Positions 48,335 to 56,469 of a stretch of 64,000 nt of DNA are shown piece after piece. The stretch covers positions 1 through 64,000 of the forward strand of contig CAYGKC010000002.1 of the NCBI GenBank assembly GCA_964350585.1, in the 5' to 3' direction. Source of the DNA: JBAYJM01 sp964350585 (lineage in GTDB: Bacteria; Patescibacteriota; Patescibacteriia; 2-01-FULL-39-33). Position 1 is the first letter of the stretch. Every line of letters begins with the position of its first letter. Both the position numbers and the translations under genes were made by a program. The notes beneath the pieces are model-generated. The model made no database searches. It saw nothing but the letters and a program-made list of their open reading frames with translations, and had not been told where the DNA came from.

Positions 48335-48396
48335 ATTAATTATTATTGTGTGGTGCAAGCGAATTTCGGACTAAGAAATTCTCCCACTGTTTTTAT

Positions 48397-48828
48397 CTAT
48401 TTTTCTATTTCAATTCCCATTTGTCTTGCTGTTCCTTCAATACTTCTCATTGCTGAAGCCAAATCTCTGGTGTTCAAATCCGGAAGCTTGATTTTTGCAA
48501 TTTCCTCAACCTGTTTTTTGGTAACTTTTCCGATTTTTTCTTTAAGCGGTTTGCCCGAACCCTTTTTAATGCCGGCAGCCTTTTTTAATAACTCAGCTGC
48601 AGGAGGGGTTTTTGTTATAAATGTATATGTTCTGTCTTCAAAAACAGTGATCTCAACAGGAACGACGTCTCCTTGTTTGTCTTTGGTTTCAGCGTTGAAT
48701 TTCTGGCAGAATTCTGCGATATTCAAGCCGTGTTGACCTAAAGCAGGACCAACTGGAGGCGCTGGATTTGCAGCTCCGCCAGGAATTTGTAATTTTATAA
48801 TTGTTTTAATTTTTTTAATTTTTGCCAT
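48397..48828 (-). CDS. rplK: Ribosomal protein uL11
   Basis: A 143-residue protein of the usual length: IIKLQIPGGAANPAPPVGPALGQHGLNIAEFCQKFN, then TPPAAELLKKAAG and DLASAMRSIEGTARQMGI. It binds the GTPase-associated center. Second ribosomal gene of the secE-nusG-rplK-rplA operon. Confidence 0.98.
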   Translation of the reverse strand: MAKIKKIKTIIKLQIPGGAANPAPPVGPALGQHGLNIAEFCQKFNAETKDKQGDVVPVEITVFEDRTYTFITKTPPAAELLKKAAGIKKGSGKPLKEKIGKVTKKQVEEIAKIKLPDLNTRDLASAMRSIEGTARQMGIEIEK

Positions 48829-48866
48829 ATTAATTTTTAATTTTAATTCTCAATTTCTAATTATTG

Positions 48867-48901
48867 TTTCTAAGCAGATGAGAAGCGCAAGTGTTTAGAA
48901 A
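48867..48901 (-). promoter_or_regulatory. Leader hairpin before rplK
   Basis: TTTCTAA (48867-48873) and TTAGAAA (48895-48901) can pair in the rplK leader on the minus-strand mRNA, around a G+C-richer loop. L1 represses L11-L1 mRNAs in other bacteria by binding such a leader, so this is a candidate site, not a demonstrated one. Confidence 0.35.
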
Positions 48902-48927
48902 TTATAAATTTTAAACTAGAAATTATC

Positions 48928-49473
48928 TTATATTTTCTTAATTTGTAAGAAATCCAATTCGACAGGCGTTTCGCGTCCAAACATTGAAATAAGAACTTTT
49001 ACCTTGCCTCTGCTTTCATCAATTTCCAAAACCTTGCCTTCCATATTTTTAAATGGACCGTCTGAAATCCTCACCGGATCTCCCTTGGCAACGTCGATTT
49101 GATATTCAGGTTCATCAACACCCATTCTCTTTTGCAATGATTTTATTTCATCATCAGAAATAGGAGTAGGAGTCGTTCCTGAACCAACAAAACCCGTTAC
49201 GTGCGGAGTGTTTCGGACAACGTACCACGAATCGTCAGTTACAACCATTTCAACCAGAATATATCCCGGGTAGATTTTTTCTTCAACTACTTTTCGTTTG
49301 CCGTTTTTTATGCGAATCTTCTTTTCTTTTGGAATAATAATATTAAAAATCTTATCCTCCATGTCCATGGATTCAATTCTTTGCCTTAAATTGTGCTCTA
49401 CAGCTTCCTCCAGGCCGGAATAGGTGTGGATAACATACCATCTTCTGCCTAATTGTAAAGTTTGTTTGGCCAT
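48928..49473 (-). CDS. nusG: Transcription factor NusG
   Basis: A 181-residue protein. The NGN domain begins RRWYVIHTYSGLEEAVEHNLRQRIE and includes PGYILVEMVV and VRNTPHVTGFVG. The KOW domain is KGDPVRISDGPFKNMEGKVLEID. It binds RNA polymerase to regulate elongation and to couple with the ribosome. It follows secE. Confidence 0.97.
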   Translation of the reverse strand: MAKQTLQLGRRWYVIHTYSGLEEAVEHNLRQRIESMDMEDKIFNIIIPKEKKIRIKNGKRKVVEEKIYPGYILVEMVVTDDSWYVVRNTPHVTGFVGSGTTPTPISDDEIKSLQKRMGVDEPEYQIDVAKGDPVRISDGPFKNMEGKVLEIDESRGKVKVLISMFGRETPVELDFLQIKKI

Positions 49474-49532
49474 AAATTTTTCTTATTTCATTGCATGCGT
49501 AGGCATTGCCCGGCGCAAATGAGTTTAGTTAT

Positions 49533-49724
49533 TTATCTGATAAAAAAGGTTTCAATCCCCAAAGTGATCAAAAAATCAACAACTCCAAGGAAAAGAGCAA
49601 TAACTAGAGAAATTGCTATTACTAGGATAGTATGTTTTTTAACCTCTTTTTTAGTGGGCCAGCTAACATTTTTTAACTCTTTCCATGAATCGGAAACGTA
49701 TTTGGAAATGTTTATTTTAGCCAT
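49533..49724 (-). CDS. secE: Preprotein translocase subunit SecE
   Basis: A 63-residue protein with an amphipathic start (KYVSDSWKELKNVSWPTKKEV) containing the conserved WP-T motif and one C-terminal membrane helix. Part of SecYEG. The first gene of the operon. Confidence 0.95.
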   Translation of the reverse strand: MAKINISKYVSDSWKELKNVSWPTKKEVKKHTILVIAISLVIALFLGVVDFLITLGIETFFIR

Positions 49725-49847
49725 TTTTTTTATTATTTTAAAATTATTTTGTATCTTAAAATCCCGCCGCAGCGGGAATATACTTTTATTAATGGTAATT
49801 ATACATAAAAGTCAAGAATAAGTCAAATAATCATTAATGGGCTGATA

Positions 49848-50177
49848 TTATTTGTTTTTTGTGAGTTTCAGGAGTTTGATAACATTTTTTTCGTCTATTT
49901 CCTCTACTGATTTGAACTGGAGATGTTTCATTGATTTTCCTCCTCCTTCAAACAAAGAAATTTCTTCTTTTACCAATCCTTTCAAACTAAAACCTAAATT
50001 TACGTGAGTTTTTAGGGCAACAAAGTAATATCTGCCGTAATCATAAGAAGGAACCCCCCATTTCATTTTTTCACTAATATCGGGGAATGTTTTCAAAATT
50101 ATCTTTCTTAAAGCTTTACAAATTTCTTTTTGAGGCAATTTTTGATTTTCTATGTATTCGGTAACACTTTTATCCAT
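49848..50177 (-). CDS. DUF1801 family protein
   Basis: A 109-residue protein starting MDKSVTEYIENQKLPQKE (ATG 50177; a longer start is less likely). SEKMKWGVPSYDYGRYYFVALKTHVNLGF is the hallmark of DUF1801/YdhG, a fold related to the Fhs-like iron/plasmid chaperones, with no proven reaction. It stands alone between two AT-rich gaps. Confidence 0.85.
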   Translation of the reverse strand: MDKSVTEYIENQKLPQKEICKALRKIILKTFPDISEKMKWGVPSYDYGRYYFVALKTHVNLGFSLKGLVKEEISLFEGGGKSMKHLQFKSVEEIDEKNVIKLLKLTKNK

Positions 50178-50306
50178 TTTGTATGATATTTGGCATAAGT
50201 TTGCTAAAAAGCGACTGTAAGGCACTTACTACCTTTAATTTATTTAATTATAGCACAAAAAATTGCATTTGTTAAATTTGTAAATATCAGCTTAAATATA
50301 ATGCCT

Positions 50307-50840
50307 TTAATTTTTTTCAGAGACAATTTTCAAATATTCTTCGGAACTCATTATTTTTCTAATATCTGAAATTTTTTCCGTAAATTCTATGCCAAATAAA
50401 TGGTCATATTCATGCTGAATAACTCTGCTTAACATACCCTCGGCTTCAAGCTGAAACTTTTCTCCCTTAATATTGCAAGCCTCGATTGTTATTTTTGCGG
50501 GTCTTTTGACCGGCGCAAACAATTTGGCGTAAGCCACGCTTCCGCATCCCTCATAAATAGTAACTTCCTTTTGGGAAAATTTAATAATTTTAGGATTGAT
50601 ATAAACGCGCAATTCGTCGCTTTGCAAATTTCGATATTTTGTTTTTCTTACTTCTGTTACGAATATTTTTAACTTTTCACCAATCTGAGAAGCAGAAATT
50701 CCGATTAAGTCATGGTAGCGCAAAGAATCAATCAGATTTTTTATTACCCGCTTAGTTTCTTTTGAATTAAAATCCTTAACAGGTTTTGATAATTTTCTCA
50801 AAAGGGGATTTCCTATTTGAATTATTTCTTTAATGACCAT
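50307..50840 (-). CDS. def: Peptide deformylase
   Basis: A 177-residue protein. Motif I is GISASQIG (47-54), motif II EGCGSV (97-102) with the metal Cys99, and motif III HEYDH (143-147). It removes the formyl group from nascent proteins. Gly replaces the usual Leu after Cys in motif II, as in some type-II or diverged forms. Co-directional with the Nudix gene upstream (9 nt). Confidence 0.95.
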   Translation of the reverse strand: MVIKEIIQIGNPLLRKLSKPVKDFNSKETKRVIKNLIDSLRYHDLIGISASQIGEKLKIFVTEVRKTKYRNLQSDELRVYINPKIIKFSQKEVTIYEGCGSVAYAKLFAPVKRPAKITIEACNIKGEKFQLEAEGMLSRVIQHEYDHLFGIEFTEKISDIRKIMSSEEYLKIVSEKN

Positions 50841-50849
50841 ATTTTAATG

Positions 50850-51269
50850 TTAGCTTGAGAGAATAGCAAAAGGATTAAATCCTGCCTTTATTTGATTTTG
50901 TATTGGCACAAAAAGCGGAGAGGGAAGTTTTTCCCATTCAAACCATTGCCATTGTTCGCACTTATCCGGTTCCATAAGTTTTACTTCACCGCCAGAATGA
51001 TCTGCTAAGATAAAAATTGTTACATAATGTCTCTGTTCTTTTTCAAATATGTCATTAGTGGCTGTGGCAAATCGTAAATTGTTAATTTCGATGCCGGTTT
51101 CTTCACTAACTTCACGCTTAGCGCATTCTTCCCAGCTTTCACCGTATTCCAAATGTCCGCCAGGATAGCTCCAAGCGCCTTCTCCATGGGAATTTTTCCT
51201 TTTTCCAAGGAGTATTTTACCCTCTTTAATGACCATTACGCCTAAACCTACTTTTGGACGTTCATTCAT
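50850..51269 (-). CDS. Nudix hydrolase, MutT/NUDT15-like
   Basis: A 139-residue protein with the Nudix box GHLEYGESWEECAKREVSEETG (about 38-59). VGLGVMVIKEGKILLGKRKNSHGEGAWSYPGG before the box is usual for MutT-like enzymes that clean oxidised or non-canonical nucleotides. Second Nudix gene of the window. Confidence 0.93.
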   Translation of the reverse strand: MNERPKVGLGVMVIKEGKILLGKRKNSHGEGAWSYPGGHLEYGESWEECAKREVSEETGIEINNLRFATATNDIFEKEQRHYVTIFILADHSGGEVKLMEPDKCEQWQWFEWEKLPSPLFVPIQNQIKAGFNPFAILSS

Positions 51270-51298
51270 AAATTTTATAATTTAAATTTTAAAATATA

Positions 51299-51769
51299 TT
51301 AATTTCTTTGGTTAACTAACCCACCAATATATTTTGCCTTATAAATTTCTTTTCCATTTATTGTGATAATTTCTTCGCCAGAGAAATTATCAATTTCTCC
51401 TTCAAATACATTTTTGTAAATAAATTCTTCTTTCTCATACTTTTCTGGTCCTCTAAACGGCTTATCTTTTGGAATTAACGATAGCGCGCCTTGCAATACT
51501 GCGTAAACTTGCTGAGCATCTCTAACTCCTTCATTGACATAACCGTAGTATACCATTAAATAAATAGGTAAATTTTTAAATAAAACAACTTCTCTACCGC
51601 CATAAGGTTCGCCGCCAAAATAATTGTCATGATACTTCCAATCGCCATTTTCAAAAAAAAGAGATGTTGATTTGTCTTTTTCAATAATTTTCTTATTTAG
51701 ATCACCGGAAGCGTATGTAGATTTTTTCGCTTTAACTAAAAATTCACAAAGTTGATTTAAATCAATCAT
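51299..51769 (-). CDS. DUF5680-like protein
   Basis: A 156-residue soluble protein: FLVKAKKSTYASGD near the start, then DWKYHDNYFGGEPYGGREVVLFKNLPIYLMVYYG, a pattern of the DUF5680 family, which has no known function. It is 5 nt after the fusion gene at 51775 and likely co-transcribed with it. Confidence 0.8.
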   Translation of the reverse strand: MIDLNQLCEFLVKAKKSTYASGDLNKKIIEKDKSTSLFFENGDWKYHDNYFGGEPYGGREVVLFKNLPIYLMVYYGYVNEGVRDAQQVYAVLQGALSLIPKDKPFRGPEKYEKEEFIYKNVFEGEIDNFSGEEIITINGKEIYKAKYIGGLVNQRN

Positions 51770-51774
51770 AATTT

Positions 51775-53373
51775 TTAAATTAATTTTTTTAAAATTCCAG
51801 CTCTTTCTAAAACTTGTCTGGGTGTGAATTTGTAAGGATGTATTTTTTTTAAAGCTTTTAATGCTTGTTTTTTTGTAATAAAACCTACAGTTACTTCTCG
51901 AGCTAATCTTGTACTATCCGGATGAAATTCTAACAATCTTTTTGCCATTCTTTCCGTAGAGCGTGCATATAAGCAAGAATTTGAATTTGATTCAACAAAA
52001 TCTTCTCCTTTTGGGGGTTTCCAACCTATTTTGTCTAATATTTTTTTTGTTTGATTGCTATTTCTTTTAAGGATAAAAGGAAGATGAAATACATATACAG
52101 GAGGTTTATTTTTGTATGGCTGTAGTTTTCTCACTCCTGAAACCTTATATTCTTTTCCTTTTTGCGCGGCACTGAGATTTGTCCATTCATTTATCCCCAA
52201 TATTATTACATTTACTCCTCTTTTTATTGCCTCACCGTAATAGGATCTGATAACCATTCTTCTGCACAATTGACATGAACGGATAAATACTGGCGAATGT
52301 TTACACTTTATGGAATAATGTTTTCTACCCATTTCATATGCTTTTTTGAACTTAATTTTTGTCTCAAGCGTAAATGGCAGCTCATAAATTTTTACTGTTT
52401 TTAAATATGATGTTAAATCTATTTTTCTGATGTAATTTCTTATATCAATTAGCTCATGGTCAATATTTAGATGCTTTGCCGTTTCTTTTGCCCTAGGAAT
52501 TGTTGTTTCAGGGAGATAACCCAAATTAAAAGTCACCGCAAGTGCCTTAAGTCCCATTTTTTTTACAGTAAATAATGTTGCTGTACTGTCTTTGCCTCCG
52601 GATATTCCAACTAAAACATCATATTTTTCAATACCTTTTCCTTTAAAGGATTTAAGAAAATTTAATTCATTTTTTAAGTGATTGGGATCATAATGTTTTA
52701 AATATGAACTGCAAATATTGCAATAACCATATTTATCAAACTTTATTGCTGGATTTTTGCCCGTGTTAATACATCTTTTGCACATTCTGTTCCACTGCTT
52801 AAGTTTATCCAAAATAATTTTGGCTACAATACTGGAATTATTTTTAGATGTATCAATAACTAAATCAGCAATTTTTTCTATTTTATTAGTTTGATATATT
52901 TTTTGTTCTACTTTTAATTCATCAAGTGCTTGTTTTTTTGTGTAATTTCTTTCGATAATTAAACGGTTTATGAGATCCTGGTTATCACTTTTGAGATAAA
53001 CAACAAGATCATTATGTAGTCGGCAATATTTTGCATTTTGGACCCCTCTTAAACCTGTAAATACCACAGATGAATTACCACTTAAATAAATTTCATGCAG
53101 TGCTTTGGCAATAAAATCTTGGGAATACTTATTTTGCAAGCGAACGAATGTTTCTCTTGCAGATTCCCGACTAATTTTTAGGTTATTTTTTGGGAGAATT
53201 TTTAATTTTTTTAATAGCGACTCTTCAGAGGGTAGTTTTTTAAAATATGAAGCAATGGGAAATATTATTGCCTGTGAAGCTTCAATAATTTTTGATTTAT
53301 TAAGTTCGGCAACTTTTTTTGCGGTTGTTGATTTGCCGGATCCTGGCTTTCCAAATATAGCAATTCTATCCAT
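51775..53373 (-). CDS. Fusion: P-loop kinase + zinc ribbon + PP-loop ATPase
   Basis: A 532-residue protein. Residues 1-190 are an AAA-type nucleotide-kinase/dephospho-CoA-kinase-like domain with P-loop GKPGSGKST (8-16). A zinc ribbon has Cys198, Cys201, Cys218 and Cys221. The PP-loop ATP pyrophosphatase begins VLVGISGGKDST (254-264) and matches the N-acetyl-sugar amidotransferase (WbpG/PseA) and TtcA/ThiI-like group. The C-terminal region contains CKHSPVFIRSCQLCRR-type cysteines. The usual proteins do not carry a kinase domain. The substrate may be a tRNA or a sugar nucleotide. Confidence 0.85.
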   Translation of the reverse strand: MDRIAIFGKPGSGKSTTAKKVAELNKSKIIEASQAIIFPIASYFKKLPSEESLLKKLKILPKNNLKISRESARETFVRLQNKYSQDFIAKALHEIYLSGNSSVVFTGLRGVQNAKYCRLHNDLVVYLKSDNQDLINRLIIERNYTKKQALDELKVEQKIYQTNKIEKIADLVIDTSKNNSSIVAKIILDKLKQWNRMCKRCINTGKNPAIKFDKYGYCNICSSYLKHYDPNHLKNELNFLKSFKGKGIEKYDVLVGISGGKDSTATLFTVKKMGLKALAVTFNLGYLPETTIPRAKETAKHLNIDHELIDIRNYIRKIDLTSYLKTVKIYELPFTLETKIKFKKAYEMGRKHYSIKCKHSPVFIRSCQLCRRMVIRSYYGEAIKRGVNVIILGINEWTNLSAAQKGKEYKVSGVRKLQPYKNKPPVYVFHLPFILKRNSNQTKKILDKIGWKPPKGEDFVESNSNSCLYARSTERMAKRLLEFHPDSTRLAREVTVGFITKKQALKALKKIHPYKFTPRQVLERAGILKKLI

Positions 53374-53391
53374 ATTACTATAATTAATTTA

Positions 53392-53733
53392 TTATTTTAT
53401 TAGTTCTTCGGCTTCGGGATCAAAGGCAGGACAGTGTACAAAAAATAGTTTTAAAATTCCATTTACGGCCCAATAATCATAAGGAGTACCTTTTAGGTAC
53501 TATAACTACGCAGTTTTCTCAACGGAAATAACTTCTTTATTAATTTCAAATTCTCCATTGCCTTCAATTATATAATATATTCTATCGCTTTTTGTTGTTT
53601 TTACTTTTTCGTGTTTGTTTGTAACTTCAAAATAAGCTACACTCGCATTGTTAAAGTCTTCCTTGCTGTTGTAGGATCAGCCCGTTAAACCTTTCCACTT
53701 GAATTTTTGAGCATTAATTATTTTATATCTCAT
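53392..53733 (-). pseudogene. Decayed cupin-domain gene
   Basis: Reading down from ATG 53733 gives MRYKIINAQKFKWKG, then an in-frame TGA in place of a probable Trp. The frame continues through SYNSKEDFNNASVAYFEV and TTKSDRIYYIIEGNGEF, which is cupin-like. Then a lost base (about 53508) and an extra A in a run of A (about 53491) break the frame. The third frame reads GTPYDYWAVNG and ends PEAEELIK at 53392. With one nonsense and two frameshift changes it is inactive. Confidence 0.85.
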
Positions 53734-53741
53734 TGAATATA

Positions 53742-54371
53742 TTATGAATTATTATTGAAAATACTCTCTATTTTTTGGGAAATTTGATTTACTATGGCAT
53801 CAAGAGTTTGTGAACCGTCAATTATTAAGTCACATTTCGGTTTAACTCTTTTTAAAATTTCTAAAGGGGTCAGTCTTGTATAAGATAAATAAAATTTTAA
53901 TTCTTCTCGAGTGGCTCTTGTTCGTGAGTGAAAAAAAATGTCCATCAAATTTCTCCTCCATAATAAAGGATTTTTCCAATTTTTACTTGGTATGGAAATA
54001 TCCAAATAATCCCTCAAAAATCTTCTCCCAAGGGCAATATCAAGCGGTGTATCGATAAAAACTGCATAATCAATATATTTCTTTATCTCCGGATGTTCAT
54101 TGCCAAAACGGAAATCGAGAATTAAATAGTCGATTATTTTTTTGGAATTAACAATGGAATTTATGTCTTTAACTAATTTATCCACATTCCATTCTTTTAA
54201 GTCAGATCCTCTTTTAAACCAATCGGAAATATCTTCTATGTTGCATTCGTAATCGTCAAAACAAAGCATCTTTGAGTTCGGCAATACATTATTTAGTGCT
54301 CTTGTTACTGCTGTTTTTCCTCCTCCGGGAACCGCTGATATTGAAATAATAGTGGGTTTTTTTTGTTCCAT
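53742..54371 (-). CDS. P-loop kinase-like protein
   Basis: A 209-residue protein with P-loop AVPGGGKTA (about 13-21), DDY near 39 and a lid-like Arg segment (GRRFLRDYLD; FFHSRTRAT). It belongs to the uridine/pantothenate-kinase-like set in style. The substrate is unknown. It is 8 nt upstream of the cupin pseudogene. Confidence 0.75.
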   Translation of the reverse strand: MEQKKPTIISISAVPGGGKTAVTRALNNVLPNSKMLCFDDYECNIEDISDWFKRGSDLKEWNVDKLVKDINSIVNSKKIIDYLILDFRFGNEHPEIKKYIDYAVFIDTPLDIALGRRFLRDYLDISIPSKNWKNPLLWRRNLMDIFFHSRTRATREELKFYLSYTRLTPLEILKRVKPKCDLIIDGSQTLDAIVNQISQKIESIFNNNS

Positions 54372-54418
54372 AAATTAAAACATAACCAATCGCATCTTCT
54401 AATCTTTTCATTAACAAG

Positions 54419-55021
54419 TCAATGTCTTGAATTTACATTTACGAATCCAAAAATTAGCCAAAAGATTGCAACAAAAACTACGATTATCGAAATTTGATTA
54501 TTAGAAAGATTATTTTCAAAACTAAATAAGCCAAAAAATATTACAGCTGCGATAAGGGTTGCTATTTTTGCTCTTGGTGATAATTTCTTGCTTGTATCAT
54601 TGCTACTGGTATTGGTATGAATATTTTCTGTTGGATTTACATTCTCTTTTTGCATAAATTCTTCCACTATTGTTTTGATTTTATGGGTTGGTAAATATCC
54701 GATATTTGTAACGCCGTCTTGAGAAAAAATTATTTGATTATTTGATTTGATAACGGTTTTCGGACCATCAAATATTGTAGTTGAATGTAAATCGTATATT
54801 TTAATATCTTTATTTTTGTAATTGCCTGATATTATATTTTTCTCTGTTGTAAATATTCCAGAAATAAATCCTCCACTGCCTTTTTTATATTTGAGACCCA
54901 TTTCATCCGCAACCTTTTTCATTTTGGAAGACCTTGTAAAAGGATTTGCAATTAAAAAAACAATATATATTACTCCCGCAACAACGATTAGTGGAATAAT
55001 TCCCTGTAGATAAGCTTCCAT
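54419..55021 (-). CDS. Membrane protein, hypothetical
   Basis: A 200-residue protein: one N-terminal TM (about 8-26), a soluble middle domain (about 35-125, GLKYKKGSGGFISGIF, then IKIYDLHSTTIFDGPKT), a polar linker and two C-terminal TM (about 148-165 and 173-193). No family is recognised. Probably paired with the 55039 gene. Confidence 0.65.
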   Translation of the reverse strand: MEAYLQGIIPLIVVAGVIYIVFLIANPFTRSSKMKKVADEMGLKYKKGSGGFISGIFTTEKNIISGNYKNKDIKIYDLHSTTIFDGPKTVIKSNNQIIFSQDGVTNIGYLPTHKIKTIVEEFMQKENVNPTENIHTNTSSNDTSKKLSPRAKIATLIAAVIFFGLFSFENNLSNNQISIIVVFVAIFWLIFGFVNVNSRH

Positions 55022-55038
55022 AAACTTTAATAAGTTAT

Positions 55039-55506
55039 TTATACTGCCTTATTTTGAACATTGTTAGTTTGACTGTAGGACAGCCACGCTTTTTTTACTC
55101 TAAAAAGTTTAATTGTCCATGGAATGAACAGAATTAATTCAAGTGGTATAGGTATATATTCAGGATTAAAAATGATTTGCATAACCATTGCAATTATCGG
55201 CAACAATATGCCCAAAATTCCTACGATTATTCCAAGATAGATAGCCCATTTCTTTCCTCTTAATAGAAAAAATGAACTAAATCCAAAAAATAAGATTATT
55301 GCCAATAATAACAATGCCAATAAATCAAAACCAGTACCTTGATGATTAAAGCCAAAGATTGTTACTGAAATATTTCCGCCTGTTATCATTGTAGGAAGTA
55401 TAAAGAATGCAAAAATTGACACTATTAAAATAACCCAACAAAAAAATCTTATCCATTTTGGAAGAAGTTTTTTTCTGTTTAATTCCGTGGGAGAAAGTTT
55501 TTTCAT
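55039..55506 (-). CDS. Four-TM membrane protein, hypothetical
   Basis: A 155-residue protein with four hydrophobic segments (about 18-40, 55-76, 85-110, 118-137) and short polar ends. No family is recognised. It ends 17 nt before the 54419 gene starts. Confidence 0.65.
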   Translation of the reverse strand: MKKLSPTELNRKKLLPKWIRFFCWVILIVSIFAFFILPTMITGGNISVTIFGFNHQGTGFDLLALLLLAIILFFGFSSFFLLRGKKWAIYLGIIVGILGILLPIIAMVMQIIFNPEYIPIPLELILFIPWTIKLFRVKKAWLSYSQTNNVQNKAV

Positions 55507-55587
55507 AAATTTTTTTAATTTTATATATAAATTTTAACAAATTTTTAAGATAATTAAAACCAGCCAAATTTTAGTATAAATTAATTC

Positions 55588-55633
55588 AATGCTTCATCCT
55601 GTCTGAAGCATTAAAAAAAAGCCCTTTAGGGCT
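55588..55633 (-). terminator. Two hairpins at the end of the HTH gene
   Basis: Leftward: AGCCC/GGGCT (55620-55624/55629-55633) with a T tract (A at 55613-55620) ends the HTH gene; its stop codon sits in the TTTA loop. Next to it is a second stem AATGCTTCA/TGAAGCATT (55588-55596/55604-55612), which closely resembles the hairpin at 62050-62085. Confidence 0.85.
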
Positions 55634-56015
55634 CTTGATTAACTAGCTCGTCTTTTATTTCAACCTTCTCTTTACTAATAATCTCTTTGTCAGCTTTTTG
55701 CTCAGTTGCTTTCTTTTTGGTAATAACTTTCTCTTCGCCCAATTTCTCGGCGATCTTCGGGTTGGGGGAGTAAAGCTTATTTTTTATCTTCCACTTATCC
55801 ACATATTGCCCGATCCCTTGGCTGTTAACCTTATTTTTGATTTTTATCCGGCTTTGCGACCACTTCAAGATGCTCTCAAAATTAATCTTATAAACCCCCC
55901 TTACCACTACATAGGAAACAGCCTCTTCTTGAATTGCTCTTCGAATGGTTTTCTGGCTAACGCCAAAAAGATTGGCTGCTTGCGAGATTGTTAGTCTGAT
56001 GGGATTTTTGGGCAT
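55626..56015 (-). CDS. Small HTH DNA-binding regulator
   Basis: A 129-residue protein. Residues 9-45 are a helix-turn-helix of the excisionase/MerR kind (LTISQAANLFGVSQKTIRRAIQ, then VVRGVYKI wing). The remainder (about 60-129) is Lys/Glu-rich and likely disordered. It probably binds the double palindrome in front of it and represses its own promoter; a role at the sigma-factor promoter is also possible. This is inference. Confidence 0.85.
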   Translation of the reverse strand: MPKNPIRLTISQAANLFGVSQKTIRRAIQEEAVSYVVVRGVYKINFESILKWSQSRIKIKNKVNSQGIGQYVDKWKIKNKLYSPNPKIAEKLGEEKVITKKKATEQKADKEIISKEKVEIKDELVNQEP

Positions 56016-56057
56016 AATGCCTGGGGGTATGGTTGTTAGATTTCTCTCTCTGAAATA

Positions 56058-56076
56058 TTTTTTAAGTTGTGGATAA
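56058..56076. repeat. 19-bp repeat with a DnaA box, copy 2
   Basis: TTTTTTAAGTTGTGGATAA, identical to 44190-44208. Here it lies in the leader of the HTH gene. Confidence 0.75.
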
Positions 56077-56086
56077 GTATGACTTC

Positions 56087-56136
56087 TGTCTAGACATGTC
56101 TAGACATAACTTAACATTTTAGAGTAAAAATGTCAA
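56087..56136 (-). promoter_or_regulatory. HTH gene promoter with a perfect double palindrome
   Basis: On the minus strand TTGACA (56136-56131), 17 bp, a weak -10 TAAGTT (56113-56108), then TGTCTAGACATGTCTAGACA (56106-56087), a perfect 20-bp palindrome made of two 10-bp palindromes. It covers the expected start site, a typical place for a repressor. Confidence 0.7.
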
Positions 56137-56289
56137 AGTTGATATATTAATTTTATGATATATTGTTTCTAAAAATAGGTCAATAATTGCCCACTTTTAT
56201 TTCTTTATAAAAAGTGAAAGTATGCAAGAAAATATATGAGACTGTTTAATTAAAACCTAATGATTGGTGGCTTTAATAATAGTGTACCA

Positions 56290-56319
56290 TTGACATATTA
56301 GGCATTAATTTATTATAAT
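56290..56319 (+). promoter_or_regulatory. Promoter of the sigma-factor operon
   Basis: TTGACA (56290-56295), 18 bp, TATAAT (56314-56319), about 150 nt before ATG 56470. The remaining 56320-56469 holds no gene; it is an AT-rich leader. Confidence 0.75.
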
Positions 56320-56469
56320 TAATCCATAAATATTGAAGGTTTGGTATTTACTGTTGTTTTGTAACTCCTTCCAACTTTTCACGTCTATAGTATTAAGAGA
56401 GCATTTCCCTGAACAAAATTAATATTTATATAAAGCTGTAACACATCAATAATTTTTACGTCTTAATAA

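Noticed and set aside
48335..48358. Longer N-terminus for rplA
   Set aside because: MHHTIIIN is not seen in L1 proteins and the internal ATG gives the standard start.
53392..53733. TGA recoded as an amino acid
   Set aside because: The in-frame TGA in the cupin remnant might suggest recoding, but TGA ends umuD and other genes, and the same remnant has frameshifts, so it is a pseudogene.
55795..55803. Another DnaA box (TTATCCACA) in the HTH gene
   Set aside because: It lies in coding sequence for Val-Asp-Lys and can be explained by codon use, so it was not counted with the intergenic set.
44190..56076. Replication origin based on DnaA boxes
   Set aside because: The boxes are far apart, there is no cluster or AT-rich unwinding element with dnaA, dnaN or gyrase genes.
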